Assembly (NCBI RefSeq): GCF_026659735.1
Contig: NZ_JANSKK010000003.1
Coordinates: forward strand, 1-64,000
Direction: 5' to 3'
Source: Staphylococcus pettenkoferi
Lineage (GTDB): Bacteria > Bacillota > Bacilli > Staphylococcales > Staphylococcaceae
Length of the DNA: 64,000 nucleotides
Made by a program: the position numbers and the translations under genes. Below are positions 37,395 through 46,820 of the stretch, in pieces (position 1 is the stretch's first letter; the number at the start of each line of letters is the position of its first letter). The notes beneath the pieces are model-generated. The model had not been told where the DNA came from. It saw only the letters and a list, made by a program, of their open reading frames with translations, and did not search any database.

Positions 37395-39185
37395 ATGTCA
37401 AAGCACAATCATTTCAAAAAAGTATCACGCAGCGCACTCACTCTTGCACTCGCACTAGGACTTGTCGTCCCTGTCGCAAATTCAGGTGAAGCACAAGCTT
37501 CTGGTGGCGGAGGCGCGTCTCAACAACAAGGACCTCAACTCCAAAAGAACAAGCCGAAAGTAGCGCCTGTGCCTGCTAAAGATCAACCGAACCGTATCGT
37601 TACGAACTTCAACGGTGACACGAAACACGAAATGGCATTCAATTGGTATACGACACATCAATTCAAAGATGCGAAAGTATGGGTGTCGGAAGATCCTAAT
37701 TTTACCAATCCAAAAACGTTTAAAGCACAATCTAAAAAAGTGAAATCGAAATACGTCGAACGTGACCAAAATGGTAACTTTATCTTCAAAGATGTGAAGA
37801 AAGATGACGATGGTAAGCCGATTAAAGATAAAAATGGTAAAGAACAAAGTAATGGCTACTTTACAGATAAAAATGTTTCCGGCCCAGAATGGACGAGTGG
37901 AGATCAACAAGGGGAAGTGAATCTCACGTCTCAAACGGAACATACATACAAAGCACATGCGAAAGGACTCAAGCCGAATCATACGTATTACTATCGTGTA
38001 GGTAGTGAAGACGGGCCGAAGAGTGAAGTCGGTCATTTCAAGACATCTGGTAAGAAAGGTGATCCGTTCAAATTCGTGCAATACACAGATACGCAGAATG
38101 CTTTCTGGAATGAGCATGCACGCAATGAAGCACAGTTCGGCGCAGACACGTTACAACGCGCAATTCAAACTGCGGGTCAACCGGACTTCGCACTCCATAC
38201 AGGTGATTTCGTTGAATCAGCGGAGGTAGAGGATGAGTGGAAAGACCTTTACGATCAGTCACGTCCATCATTCATGTCACAGCCTCTCGCAGCCGTTTCA
38301 GGTAACCATGACGAACGTCCGCTAGATGATGATAACGATGACAAATTGCTCGATCGTTTCAACCGTCACGTCAATGTTCCGAAAGGGAATAACGCGATGA
38401 ACGGTGGCTCTTATTATTCCTTTGACTACAATGGTGCGCATATGGTGGTAGCGAATACGAATGATAATAAGAAAGGTAAAGATAATCCTGACGGTAAAGC
38501 GATTGGTAAAAAGCAAATGGAATGGATTAAGAAGGATATTAAACAAGCACGTAAGAAAGGTTCTAAGTGGGTCATTTTAAACCTACACAAACCGATGTAC
38601 TCTAAATCTTATCATGCGCTATCTGATGACGACGTGAAAAAAGTACGTAAAGAATTGACGAAAGAGATTGATGACCTCGATGTCGATCTCGTACTACAAG
38701 GTCACGACCACGTGCTCGCGCGTACGAAAGTGCTGCAACATACGGATACGAAGAATAGTTTCGTCAACGCAAAGACAGAAGACGTGAAGCAAGTCAAAGG
38801 TAAAGACAACGTCAAATACTATGACAATCCGAAAGGCTCTGTTTATGTGCTTCCTAACACGGGTGGTACGAAAGAATATGATTCTATAACTGATAAATCG
38901 TTGAAACATATCAAGAAAGTGCGTCCTGAACTCAGCTGGCTGAAACGTAAAGATTTAGATCACTACAATAGCTTGTTTGCGTTAGGTCGTCAGCCGCAAA
39001 AAACAGATGCATTTAAAGATAAACATTCAAATAATCGTGACTCTTCAAGCCAAAACTTCTCCGTCTATGAAGTGAAAGGCAACAAATTGAAAGTGAAAAT
39101 TTATCAATTGAGTGGCGACATGACGAAAGGTGAGCCACGCCAAACGAAATTAATAGATGAATTCGGAATTAAGAAAGATAAATAA
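37395..39185 (+). CDS. Secreted purple acid phosphatase-like metallophosphoesterase
   Basis: 596 residues from ATG 37395 (GTG 37383 also open, but it overlaps the AGAAGGTG ribosome site). Signal peptide ends near GEAQASG. A fibronectin-like N-domain (about 45-215, ending TYYYRVGSEDG) typical of purple acid phosphatases precedes the metal domain: QYTDTQNAFW, HTGDFVESAE, VSGNHDER, NLHKPMYS and LQGHDHVLAR. Expected to release phosphate from extracellular esters with a dinuclear metal centre. The C-terminus is highly basic. A lipoprotein gene follows 44 bases later. Confidence 0.88.
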   Translation: MSKHNHFKKVSRSALTLALALGLVVPVANSGEAQASGGGGASQQQGPQLQKNKPKVAPVPAKDQPNRIVTNFNGDTKHEMAFNWYTTHQFKDAKVWVSEDPNFTNPKTFKAQSKKVKSKYVERDQNGNFIFKDVKKDDDGKPIKDKNGKEQSNGYFTDKNVSGPEWTSGDQQGEVNLTSQTEHTYKAHAKGLKPNHTYYYRVGSEDGPKSEVGHFKTSGKKGDPFKFVQYTDTQNAFWNEHARNEAQFGADTLQRAIQTAGQPDFALHTGDFVESAEVEDEWKDLYDQSRPSFMSQPLAAVSGNHDERPLDDDNDDKLLDRFNRHVNVPKGNNAMNGGSYYSFDYNGAHMVVANTNDNKKGKDNPDGKAIGKKQMEWIKKDIKQARKKGSKWVILNLHKPMYSKSYHALSDDDVKKVRKELTKEIDDLDVDLVLQGHDHVLARTKVLQHTDTKNSFVNAKTEDVKQVKGKDNVKYYDNPKGSVYVLPNTGGTKEYDSITDKSLKHIKKVRPELSWLKRKDLDHYNSLFALGRQPQKTDAFKDKHSNNRDSSSQNFSVYEVKGNKLKVKIYQLSGDMTKGEPRQTKLIDEFGIKKDK

Positions 39186-39229
39186 TGTGAGTCAAAGTAA
39201 ATTGAAGCAGCAAGGGGGTGACGGTCAGT

Positions 39230-39889
39230 TTGAAATTGAAATTATGGCAAGGTGTGGCTGTCGTGAGTTTAGGTTTGGTACTCGGTGGATGTAGTTCTGA
39301 AAGTAACAGTCACGCGAAAACAGAACAGGCGCACACTCAAAAGAGTGATACACCGCATACTCACTCAGTTTCACAGAATCAGAAAGAACAGCTCAAGAAG
39401 GAAGTCATACAGTATTTTAAACAACATAGCTCAGCTCAGGCACCTGCTTTCACCACACGTTACTTCGCTGGTGGAACGATATCGTCGGGTGACTGGTATG
39501 CGGTAACACCAAAGGGACAACTACAGGTGAGCGATCGGGGTAAGCCGGGAGCGAAAGCTTTTAAAAAACATAATGTGGTCGGTATCACGACGTATACAAG
39601 TAAGAACGGACGTAAAGGGTTAGACCCTCAAGCGAAGTCATTGTCTAATATCGAAGGTTATATGCGTGTGGCGAAGATGGACCGTCCTATTAAGAAATAC
39701 TTGTTCGCTGATGATGGCAAAGTGTACGAAGCTAAGTTCAACGGTCAAGACACCACATTGTCTACCGGATTCGCGCCTAAAGATCACAACGATAAAGATC
39801 CGAATTTGGCACCAAACGACGTGTTTAAACCGACTTCTGATAAACAGTTGGCTGACTTTTGGAAGAAGACGCTTGAGGAAGCGAATTAG
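39230..39889 (+). CDS. Surface lipoprotein of unknown function
   Basis: 219 residues from TTG 39230, behind AAGGGGGTGA. The signal sequence ends in the lipobox LGGC (Cys about residue 20). A Ser/His/Thr-rich spacer follows, then a small domain with FTTRYFAGGTISSGDWYAVTPKG and a YLFADDGKVYEAKF segment. No family recognised. Being 44 bases after the secreted phosphatase gene, it is probably cotranscribed and may act with it at the cell surface. Confidence 0.78.
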   Translation: MKLKLWQGVAVVSLGLVLGGCSSESNSHAKTEQAHTQKSDTPHTHSVSQNQKEQLKKEVIQYFKQHSSAQAPAFTTRYFAGGTISSGDWYAVTPKGQLQVSDRGKPGAKAFKKHNVVGITTYTSKNGRKGLDPQAKSLSNIEGYMRVAKMDRPIKKYLFADDGKVYEAKFNGQDTTLSTGFAPKDHNDKDPNLAPNDVFKPTSDKQLADFWKKTLEEAN

Positions 39890-40493
39890 TGTAAAAATGT
39901 TAGTTTGAAATTTGTCAAAGTCTCGTTATATAAATACTTGTAAATTCCATGTGTAAAATCATATAATTAAAGAAAGTTATTGCGCGTAATGAGTCAAATA
40001 ATGAAAGGTTGAGATAACGTTAACTAACCCTTATTAAGATGCGACAGTTCTACAACTACTATGTCCTTTCATCATGATTTGCGTCGCAATAACTTTCTTA
40101 CCTTTATGGTAACGTCTTGTCACTTCAGTTTAACGAATGATTTTGAAAGGTAGACAGTGGTCTATCTTTTGAGGTCCAATGCTATGGCGAGAAGCTTAGT
40201 AGAGAGTCTATACGTTGAGTCAATTGTAGCAACGTTTCAACGAGCTAATACGCTTAATACTACAACTCATTTTAATACACTACATGCTGGGCTCGATTGA
40301 AATGTTAAGCAACTTAAAGCGTATAGAAGACGGAGTGCATTTTACTATAACTATGAGAAATAAAGAAGAATAGAATATAAATTTCTGAATAATCTAACTT
40401 GAAGTCTGGTGCATTAGCACATAATTTGTCATAATTAAGATAGAAGCCTAAAGCAATCACAGAATAGGCGATACGAAATGGGAGTGACAAATT
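39890..40493. other. Gene-free region holding a long inverted repeat
   Basis: About 600 bases. Apart from the 130-bp inverted-repeat element (39969-40100) nothing gene-like stands out. The ketopantoate reductase promoter should be in the last 100 bases. Confidence 0.5.
39969..40100. repeat. 130-bp element with perfect 15-bp inverted ends
   Basis: AAGAAAGTTATTGCG (39970-39984) and its exact inverse (40085-40099); an inner ATGAAAGG/CCTTTCAT pair extends the stem. Could be a structured RNA, an attenuator-like hairpin or a MITE. Confidence 0.7.
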
Positions 40494-41432
40494 ATGAAGA
40501 CAATTGCTATCGCAGGTGCAGGCGCTATGGGTGGCCGTATCGGCACGCAAATACAAGAAGCGGGTTACGATGTGACACTGCTCGATTATTGGAAAGAACA
40601 TGTTGAGAAGATCAATCGTGACGGTATAGAAATTCAAACGGAAACGGACACATATCATCTTGATATCAAAGCGAAGTTTCCGGAAGAGGTGAACGAACAG
40701 TATGATCTCATCATCATCTTAACGAAAGCAATGAAGTCGAAAGAGATGATTGAGGTGTTGAATCAACGTGGTGCGATAAAATCAGACACAGCCATTCTGA
40801 CGATGATGAATGGTCTAGGTCACGATGAGACGTTCGCTACAATTGTTCCGAAATCGCAAATCTTCCTCGCTGTGACGATGTGGACGGCAGGCATGAGAGG
40901 TCCGGGTCAGCTGTTGCTTGAAGGTGACGGCACGATTGAGTTGCAACGTGTTGACGGTGTTGCTGACGAACGCACGGAAACGATTAATCAAATCTTTAAC
41001 GATGCGAAGCTCAATTCTCGCGTTTCTGACAACGTCTTCCAATCTGTATGGTCTAAAGCGACGCTCAACAGTGTGCTCAATCCTTTATGTACAATTTTGG
41101 ATAAAAGAATTGGAGAGTTCGCTCAATATGAGCAATCACGTGAGATGATTACGCCAATTATTGAAGAAATTGTAGCTGTAGCTGAGGCGAAAGGGATTGA
41201 ACTTAACTTTGATGATTTAGTTAAAAAAGTAGAAGGTTCATATCCTGATGAGCTACAAGGTCTACACTATCCATCTATGCATCAAGATTTACACAGTGGT
41301 CGTTATACTGAAATTGATTATTTAAATGGTAAAATCGCTCAGTATGGTAAAGAGGTTGGTGTGGCGACACCAACGAATGCATTGCTCACACATATGATTC
41401 ACCAACTTGAGATGAAATATGTTGAAGCGTAA
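40494..41432 (+). CDS. Ketopantoate reductase-family protein
   Basis: 312 residues with GGGAGTGA before the ATG. An N-terminal Rossmann fold with AIAGAGAMGGRIG binds NADPH; ILTKAMKSKEMIE, MMNGLGHDE, and the catalytic Lys in VWSKATLNSVLNPLC plus LHYPSMHQDLHSGRYTEIDYLNGKI fit the ApbA/PanE family. PanE reduces 2-dehydropantoate to pantoate for CoA synthesis. Paralogues in this family reduce other 2-oxo acids, and no other pantothenate genes are nearby, so the symbol is withheld. Confidence 0.87.
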   Translation: MKTIAIAGAGAMGGRIGTQIQEAGYDVTLLDYWKEHVEKINRDGIEIQTETDTYHLDIKAKFPEEVNEQYDLIIILTKAMKSKEMIEVLNQRGAIKSDTAILTMMNGLGHDETFATIVPKSQIFLAVTMWTAGMRGPGQLLLEGDGTIELQRVDGVADERTETINQIFNDAKLNSRVSDNVFQSVWSKATLNSVLNPLCTILDKRIGEFAQYEQSREMITPIIEEIVAVAEAKGIELNFDDLVKKVEGSYPDELQGLHYPSMHQDLHSGRYTEIDYLNGKIAQYGKEVGVATPTNALLTHMIHQLEMKYVEA

Positions 41433-41455
41433 TGTAAATTGATAGAATTCACTTA

Positions 41456-41500
41456 GCCGGTAGTCTGCGGGTTGTCTTACCTTAGACTGCCGGCACTCTT
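41456..41500 (+). terminator. Terminator after the ketopantoate reductase gene
   Basis: GCCGGTAGTCT/AGACTGCCGGC stem, one G-U, with a short T-rich tail. Confidence 0.78.
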
Positions 41501-41711
41501 ATGTTCAGAAATAGCGAAGATGTGTACACAATTTTTGTACTTTTTATTGAAACACTTTTAGGGAAAATATAGAATGAAAAGTAATCAACCTTGTAATAAT
41601 GATAGAAGTTTGACGCTAAATGAGTCGGGTAGGAGAGCGCCTGCCCTTTCTCATCAACTTCTTAATAAAAAGCGTTGTAACCAGATTAAGAAATATAGAT
41701 GAGGTGAAATT

Positions 41712-43193
41712 ATGCAGATACTCTTTGATGCTGCAGTCAGCCCGGTTTATCGTGGTATATTGGCTTTCTTCCTCGTAATTAACGTGGTACTGGCCTTTAT
41801 TATCGTCTTCTTGGATCGAGATCGACGTGAAGCCACATCGACTTGGGCTTGGTTATTCCTATTATTTATCATGCCTATCGTTGGATTCTTTGCATATATC
41901 TTCTTTGGACGTGCGGTACGTAAGAAACGTCAAACGAATACGTACTACAACCCGATTGATGATGATTTACATCGTAAGAACTATCAACAAGAGAATCCAC
42001 AGAAATATATTCATGAAGCGCATAATCCTGTAGTTCGTAAACACAGTGATATCGTGAAGACCCTTTTAACGAAAGAAGCGTCGTTCCTCAGTCATAACAA
42101 CCATATCGATGTGTATACTGATGGACACGATTTATATCGTCAAATGTTAGAAGATATGCGTAATGCGAAGACTTTTATACATATTGAAATTTACACACTT
42201 GAGCTAGATGGTTTAGGTAAAGAAATTATCGATGTGTTAGAAGAGAAGTTAGGAGAAGGGCTTGAAGTCAAGCTCCTTTACGATGCGGTCGGCTCTAAGA
42301 CAATTCATAAATCGAAATTTAGTCATTTCCAATCGCTCGGCGGTCAAGTCGAAGCATTCTTTAAAGCGAAGATTCCGTTTATGAACTTCCGAGTGAACAA
42401 CCGTAACCACCGCAAGATTACTGTTATCGACGGTCAGAAAGGTTATGTCGGTGGTTTCAACATGGGTGACGACTATTTAGGAAAAGGTAAGTTAGGTTAC
42501 TGGCGTGATACGCACTTCCGTGTTCAAGGTGACGGTGTAGATGCGCTAGAGTTGAGTTTTATTCATGACTGGAACTCACAATCTCACAGGGAACAACTGT
42601 CATACAACGAGAAGTATTTCCCTAAAAATGCTTACGAAGATGGCGACAAGTCTATGCAGATTGCATTGAGTGCACCGAGTGACAATTGGCATCAAATCGA
42701 GTTCGGTTATATGAAGATGATTATGAACGCGAAGAAATCGATTTACATGCATTCACCATATTTCATCCCAGATAACGGTTATATTAATGCCTTACGTATT
42801 GCGGCGAAATCAGGCGTAGATGTCAACTTGATTATTCCTTGTAAGCCAGACCACATGCTCGTGTATTGGGCGACAATCACGAGTGTGGCGCAACTCATCA
42901 ATGATGGTGTGAATGTCTATACGTATGAGAATGGCTTTATTCACTCTAAGATGATGGTGATTGATGAAGAGGTTGTCAGCGTCGGTTCTGCCAACATGGA
43001 CCACCGTAGCTTCGAACTCAACTTTGAATGTAATGCGTTTGTTTATGATGACAAAGTGGCGAAACATTTAATTGAGAAGTTCAAAGAAGACTTGAAAGTA
43101 TCTGAGAAATTGACGAAAGAACGTTACGAACAACGCTCTACATGGATTAAGTTTAAACAATCGATTGCGAAACTCGCGTCACCAATTCTTTAA
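41712..43193 (+). CDS. cls: Cardiolipin synthase
   Basis: 493 residues with GAGGTGA before the ATG. Two N-terminal membrane helices (about 10-65) and two phospholipase D HKD motifs: NNRNHRKITVIDG, and HSKMMVIDEEVVSVGSANMDHRS. Joins two phosphatidylglycerol molecules into cardiolipin and glycerol at the membrane. Length matches staphylococcal Cls1/Cls2 (about 490). Stand-alone gene with its own terminator. Confidence 0.94.
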   Translation: MQILFDAAVSPVYRGILAFFLVINVVLAFIIVFLDRDRREATSTWAWLFLLFIMPIVGFFAYIFFGRAVRKKRQTNTYYNPIDDDLHRKNYQQENPQKYIHEAHNPVVRKHSDIVKTLLTKEASFLSHNNHIDVYTDGHDLYRQMLEDMRNAKTFIHIEIYTLELDGLGKEIIDVLEEKLGEGLEVKLLYDAVGSKTIHKSKFSHFQSLGGQVEAFFKAKIPFMNFRVNNRNHRKITVIDGQKGYVGGFNMGDDYLGKGKLGYWRDTHFRVQGDGVDALELSFIHDWNSQSHREQLSYNEKYFPKNAYEDGDKSMQIALSAPSDNWHQIEFGYMKMIMNAKKSIYMHSPYFIPDNGYINALRIAAKSGVDVNLIIPCKPDHMLVYWATITSVAQLINDGVNVYTYENGFIHSKMMVIDEEVVSVGSANMDHRSFELNFECNAFVYDDKVAKHLIEKFKEDLKVSEKLTKERYEQRSTWIKFKQSIAKLASPIL

Positions 43194-43205
43194 TTGGTGG
43201 TTGAA

Positions 43206-43246
43206 GGCTAAGGATGTCTGTTTGTACGATATCCTTAGTCTTTTTG
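43206..43246 (+). terminator. cls terminator
   Basis: CTAAGGAT/ATCCTTAG stem followed by CTTTTTG. Confidence 0.85.
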
Positions 43247-43303
43247 TTGTGGTGTGAAAAGTGGAGCGGCGCGTCGAAAAAAGGAATAGAAAAGCACAAT
43301 ATT

Positions 43304-43343
43304 AAAGCGGCTACCTCAAATGATGAGATAGCCGCTATTCTTA
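43304..43343 (-). terminator. fda terminator
   Basis: AGCGGCTA...TAGCCGCT stem with a CTC/GAG extension and a T-rich minus-strand tail. Confidence 0.8.
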
Positions 43344-43352
43344 TGGCATCTA

Positions 43353-44246
43353 TTATTGAACTTTGTTCACTGATGCGTCGTAGATAGAATCGATTGTTTG
43401 ACCTAAGATTTTGTCGAATTCTTCGTCTGATTGACTTACACGTAAGTCGTTGATTAAAGCACGAGAGAAGCTTGCGATTAAGTCTTTGTTTTGTTTAAGT
43501 ACTTCGTTCGCATGTTCTCTACTGTAACCACCAGATAAAGCAACCACACGTACCATGTTAGGGTGGTTAATTACTTCTTCGTATTGGTTAGCTTTTGTAG
43601 GGATAGTGATCTTAAGCATTACAAGTTGATCATCGTCTAATTTGTTTAAGTGTTCTAATACTTTTTTAGCTAAGTATTCTTCGATTTCTTGTTTGTGTTC
43701 AGCATTGATGTTGACTTCTGGTTCAATGATAGGTACTAAACCTTTAGCAATGATTTGTTTAGCTACTTCAAATTGTTGTTCAACAACTTGGTCGATACCT
43801 TCTTTGTTGAATTCTAAAATGTTTGAACGCATTTTAGTACCGAAGATTTTGTGGTCATTTGCACGGTCTAACAACTTGTCTAAATCAGGGATAGGTTTCA
43901 TAAGTTGAACGCCGTTTTCTTCTTTATCTAATCCTTTGTCGACTTTCAAGAATGGTACAACACCTTTGTCAGCGAGGAAGTCACCAGTGTGTTTACCTTG
44001 AACTTCGCGGTCCATTGTTTGTTCGAAGAGGATGGCACCGATGATCTTGTCACCAGTGAATTCTGGTGATGATACGATACGTGTACGCATATCGTGAACG
44101 AGTTGGAACATTTCGTCATCATTAGAGTATTGATCTTCTTCAATACCGTAGCCTTTCAATGCTTTAGGAGTACTACCGCCACTTTGGTCTAATGCTGCGA
44201 TAAAGCCTTTACCATTCTTCATTTTATCTAACTGTTCTTGATTCAT
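43353..44246 (-). CDS. fda: Fructose-bisphosphate aldolase class I
   Basis: 297 residues; AAAGGAGTGG precedes the [24 protein letters not shown] at the N-terminus, the Schiff-base lysine region [11 protein letters not shown], and [17 protein letters not shown] identify the metal-independent class I aldolase of staphylococci (FdaB). It splits fructose 1,6-bisphosphate into two triose phosphates, or the reverse in gluconeogenesis. Codon use is strongly biased (GAA, AAA, TTA, GGT), consistent with high expression. Confidence 0.93.
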   Translation of the reverse strand: MNQEQLDKMKNGKGFIAALDQSGGSTPKALKGYGIEEDQYSNDDEMFQLVHDMRTRIVSSPEFTGDKIIGAILFEQTMDREVQGKHTGDFLADKGVVPFLKVDKGLDKEENGVQLMKPIPDLDKLLDRANDHKIFGTKMRSNILEFNKEGIDQVVEQQFEVAKQIIAKGLVPIIEPEVNINAEHKQEIEEYLAKKVLEHLNKLDDDQLVMLKITIPTKANQYEEVINHPNMVRVVALSGGYSREHANEVLKQNKDLIASFSRALINDLRVSQSDEEFDKILGQTIDSIYDASVNKVQ

Positions 44247-44813
44247 TTCTTACTTCCACTCCTTTAGTTAATCTCAGTTATAGTATGCTAAAAATTCGGT
44301 CATAACGCAAATAGTAGCGCTTGTTTTTGGCGGAAATTTTGTGCTTTTTTGTAAGGTAGCGCTTTCTTTTTGGAAAGGGAGTTTGTGAGGGGTTTAATCA
44401 CAAACGGAATGTTATATATTTTCAAAGTAAAGAAATCAATTTAATATCGAGATATTCTAATAAATTAGGAAATGAGCTAAAGAAAATGGTTGATTTTAAA
44501 ATTTATCTATATACGTTAATAACGAATAAATATACATAGTCCGCAAATCATTAAGTCTGTTCAATTCGTTAAATCGTAACTTAACAAAGCGTTAACGAAA
44601 GAAAAATCTGCTACTCTAATACTTCGTTTTTATATAATTATTCATTAGGTTAGATACAATATTTTATGACGAATTTGCATTTTTATTTAATATTAGTTAG
44701 GCTCATGTCTGTACCTACAAAGATATAGCCGCTAGCACTTTGTACGCTAGTGTAGATTAATCTATACCACTTTCATTAAAGATATACACAAGATATATAA
44801 GGAGTGTTTAACT
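44247..44813. other. Divergent intergenic region fda/cudT
   Basis: About 570 AT-rich bases. It holds the 25-bp element shared with the betB promoter (44564-44588). No gene seen. Confidence 0.55.
44564..44588. promoter_or_regulatory. Shared operator-like element upstream of cudT
   Basis: ATTCGTTAAAT-N6-TTAACAAA, identical in both blocks and spacing to the element at 46778-46802 before betB. Core dyad GTTAA-N8-TTAAC. Candidate site for a choline-responsive GbsR/CudC-type repressor. Confidence 0.65.
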
Positions 44814-46448
44814 TTGAAAAAAGGGAAGGTCATGGACTGGACGACCTTCATAGGAACCGTCATCGTATTACTTGTTGCGGTTGTTCCTATGATGGTCTTT
44901 CCAAAAGCAAGTCAAGATGTCATAACTCGAATTAACGATGCGATTTCGGGTTCACTTGGGTCAGTATATTTAGCACTGGGACTGCTAATACTCGGATTTG
45001 TGCTCTATATCGCATTTGGTAAATATGGAAATGTAACTTTAGGGAAAGCGACAGATCGCCCTGAATTTAATAACTTCAGTTGGGCTGCAATGCTCTTCTG
45101 TGCAGGGATTGGTTCAGACATCCTATACTGGGGTGTTATCGAATGGGCGTTCTACTACCAAGACCCGCCAAATGGAGCGAAAGGTATGACAGATGAGGCG
45201 CTTTCTTACGCCACTACATACGGGATGTTCCACTGGGGTCCAATCGCTTGGGCTATCTATGTGTTACCGGCTTTACCGATTGGTTATCTCGTATTCGTTA
45301 AGAAGAAACCTGTTTACAAGATTAGCCAAGCTTGCCGTCCAATCTTGAAAGGTCAAACAGATAAGTTATTAGGTAAAATTGTCGACATTCTATTTATCTT
45401 CGGTTTACTCGGTGGTGCGGCAACATCACTCGCACTCGGTGTACCGATGATTTCTGCAGGTATCGAACGTCTAACGGGACTAGACGGCGAGAACATGGTT
45501 ATGCGCAGTATTATCTTGCTGACAATTACTGTTATCTTTGCGATTAGTTCGTATACAGGCTTGAAGAAAGGGATTCAAAAGCTGAGTGACGTCAACGTAT
45601 GGCTCTCATTCTTATTACTTGCCTTCGTGTTTATCATTGGACCTACTGTCTTCATGATGGAAACGACAGTAACAAGTGTTGGGGACTTACTGAAGAATTT
45701 CTTCCATATGGCAACATGGCTTGAGCCATTTGGTGGTATCGATGGACGTAAAGAAACGAACTTCCCTCAACAATGGACTATCTTCTATTGGTCATGGTGG
45801 ATCGTATATGCGCCATTTATCGGACTCTTTATCGCACGTATTTCTAAAGGTCGTACATTGAAAGAAGTCGTACTCGGAACGATGGTTTACGGTACATTAG
45901 GTTGTATCTTATTCTTCGGTATCTTTGGTAACTATGCGGTTTATCTTCAAATTACACATGAATTCGATGTGATTCATTTCCTTAATCACCATAGTACTGA
46001 AGCGACAATCATTGAAGTAATGCACCACTTACCAATGCCAAGTATAACGATTGTCTTATTCTTAATCTCAGCATTCTTATTCTTGGCTACAACATTCGAC
46101 TCAGGTTCATACATTCTTGCTTCGGCTTCTCAAAAAGTCGTTATTGGTGAACCTTTAAGAGCCAACCGTTTGTTCTGGGCATTCGCATTATGTTTATTAC
46201 CATTCTCACTTATGCTTGTCGGTGGCGAACGTGCATTAGAAGTGTTGAAGACAGCATCAATTCTGGCGAGTGTGCCATTGATCGTCATCTTCTTAATCAT
46301 GATGATTTCCTTTATGCGAACGCTGGGCAATGACCGGATACGGTTGCAACAACGTGCGGATAAGCATAAAGAGGTTGAAAGAAGATCTCTACGGATTGTG
46401 CAGGTTGCTGAGGATAAGCGTGATATTCACCACGACGACAACCTGTAG
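44814..46448 (+). CDS. cudT: BCCT-family choline/betaine transporter
   Basis: 544 residues from a TTG start after AAGGAGTG. Twelve helices; BCCT landmarks are CAGIGSDILYWGVIEWAFYY, FHWGPIAWAIYVLPALPIGY and the Trp-rich WTIFYWSWWIVYAPFIGLFIARIS of helix 8. A charged cytosolic tail (about residues 505-544) may be the osmosensing end. Imports choline with a sodium or proton gradient for the dehydrogenases encoded next. Only the transporter and the two enzymes are present; cudC, expected between cudT and betB in other staphylococci, is missing. Confidence 0.9.
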   Translation: MKKGKVMDWTTFIGTVIVLLVAVVPMMVFPKASQDVITRINDAISGSLGSVYLALGLLILGFVLYIAFGKYGNVTLGKATDRPEFNNFSWAAMLFCAGIGSDILYWGVIEWAFYYQDPPNGAKGMTDEALSYATTYGMFHWGPIAWAIYVLPALPIGYLVFVKKKPVYKISQACRPILKGQTDKLLGKIVDILFIFGLLGGAATSLALGVPMISAGIERLTGLDGENMVMRSIILLTITVIFAISSYTGLKKGIQKLSDVNVWLSFLLLAFVFIIGPTVFMMETTVTSVGDLLKNFFHMATWLEPFGGIDGRKETNFPQQWTIFYWSWWIVYAPFIGLFIARISKGRTLKEVVLGTMVYGTLGCILFFGIFGNYAVYLQITHEFDVIHFLNHHSTEATIIEVMHHLPMPSITIVLFLISAFLFLATTFDSGSYILASASQKVVIGEPLRANRLFWAFALCLLPFSLMLVGGERALEVLKTASILASVPLIVIFLIMMISFMRTLGNDRIRLQQRADKHKEVERRSLRIVQVAEDKRDIHHDDNL

Positions 46449-46484
46449 TGTTGACTTGTGGCAAGCGCTTGCATTTGTTGTCCT

Positions 46485-46540
46485 CTTCAAAAGGTATTGG
46501 CTCGTTTACGGGTAGTAAACGTCGCTGCATACCTTTTTCG
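46485..46540 (+). terminator. cudT terminator
   Basis: AAAAGGTAT/ATACCTTTTT outer and GTTTAC/GTAAAC inner stems with a T run. Confidence 0.8.
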
Positions 46541-46648
46541 ACTCCTAAAATGCGAAACGCTTTCACTGCGCCAACAGGGAGAGATGAAGGCAAGCGCAAA
46601 ATGAATCGTTAGTGATATGCACATAAAAAACAAAATATGAAATCAATG

Positions 46649-46712
46649 AGAGAAGCAGAAGCGCGAACAAAGTCGTATCAACGATTTGAGACGCAGTTCT
46701 GCTTCTCTTTTA
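46649..46712 (+). terminator. Second hairpin before betB
   Basis: AGAGAAGCAGAA/TTCTGCTTCTCT with an inner TCGT/ACGA pair, followed by TTTT. Terminator or attenuator. Confidence 0.7.
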
Positions 46713-46777
46713 CTATCAATCGCTACTACTACGGACTTGACAGTTTAAAATTGCACATGCTAAGATAAACTTGAAAA

Positions 46778-46802
46778 ATTCGTTAAATAAAAATTTAACA
46801 AA
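46778..46802. promoter_or_regulatory. Shared operator-like element upstream of betB
   Basis: ATTCGTTAAAT-N6-TTAACAAA as in front of cudT; here the dyad extends to GTTAAAT-AAAA-ATTTAAC. It ends 18 bases before the betB ATG, so binding would block initiation of transcription or early elongation. Confidence 0.65.
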
Positions 46803-46820
46803 CTTAACGGAGGTGCAGTT

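Larger units (their letters stand above)
46449..46820. other. cudT-betB intergenic region
   Basis: 370 bases with two hairpins and the operator-like element; no remnant of cudC recognised. A 95-codon minus-strand frame (46312-46599) overlaps the cudT end and is not called. Confidence 0.55.

Noticed and set aside
37482..38117. 211-codon minus-strand frame inside the phosphatase gene
   Set aside because: Antisense shadow of a gene rich in Lys codons, no initiation signals.
46461..46472. GCAAGCGCTTGC palindrome as cre site
   Set aside because: Fails the cre consensus at several fixed positions.
46312..46599. 95-codon minus-strand frame as a possible remnant of cudC
   Set aside because: No similarity to GbsR-type regulators, overlaps the cudT end and the terminator hairpin.
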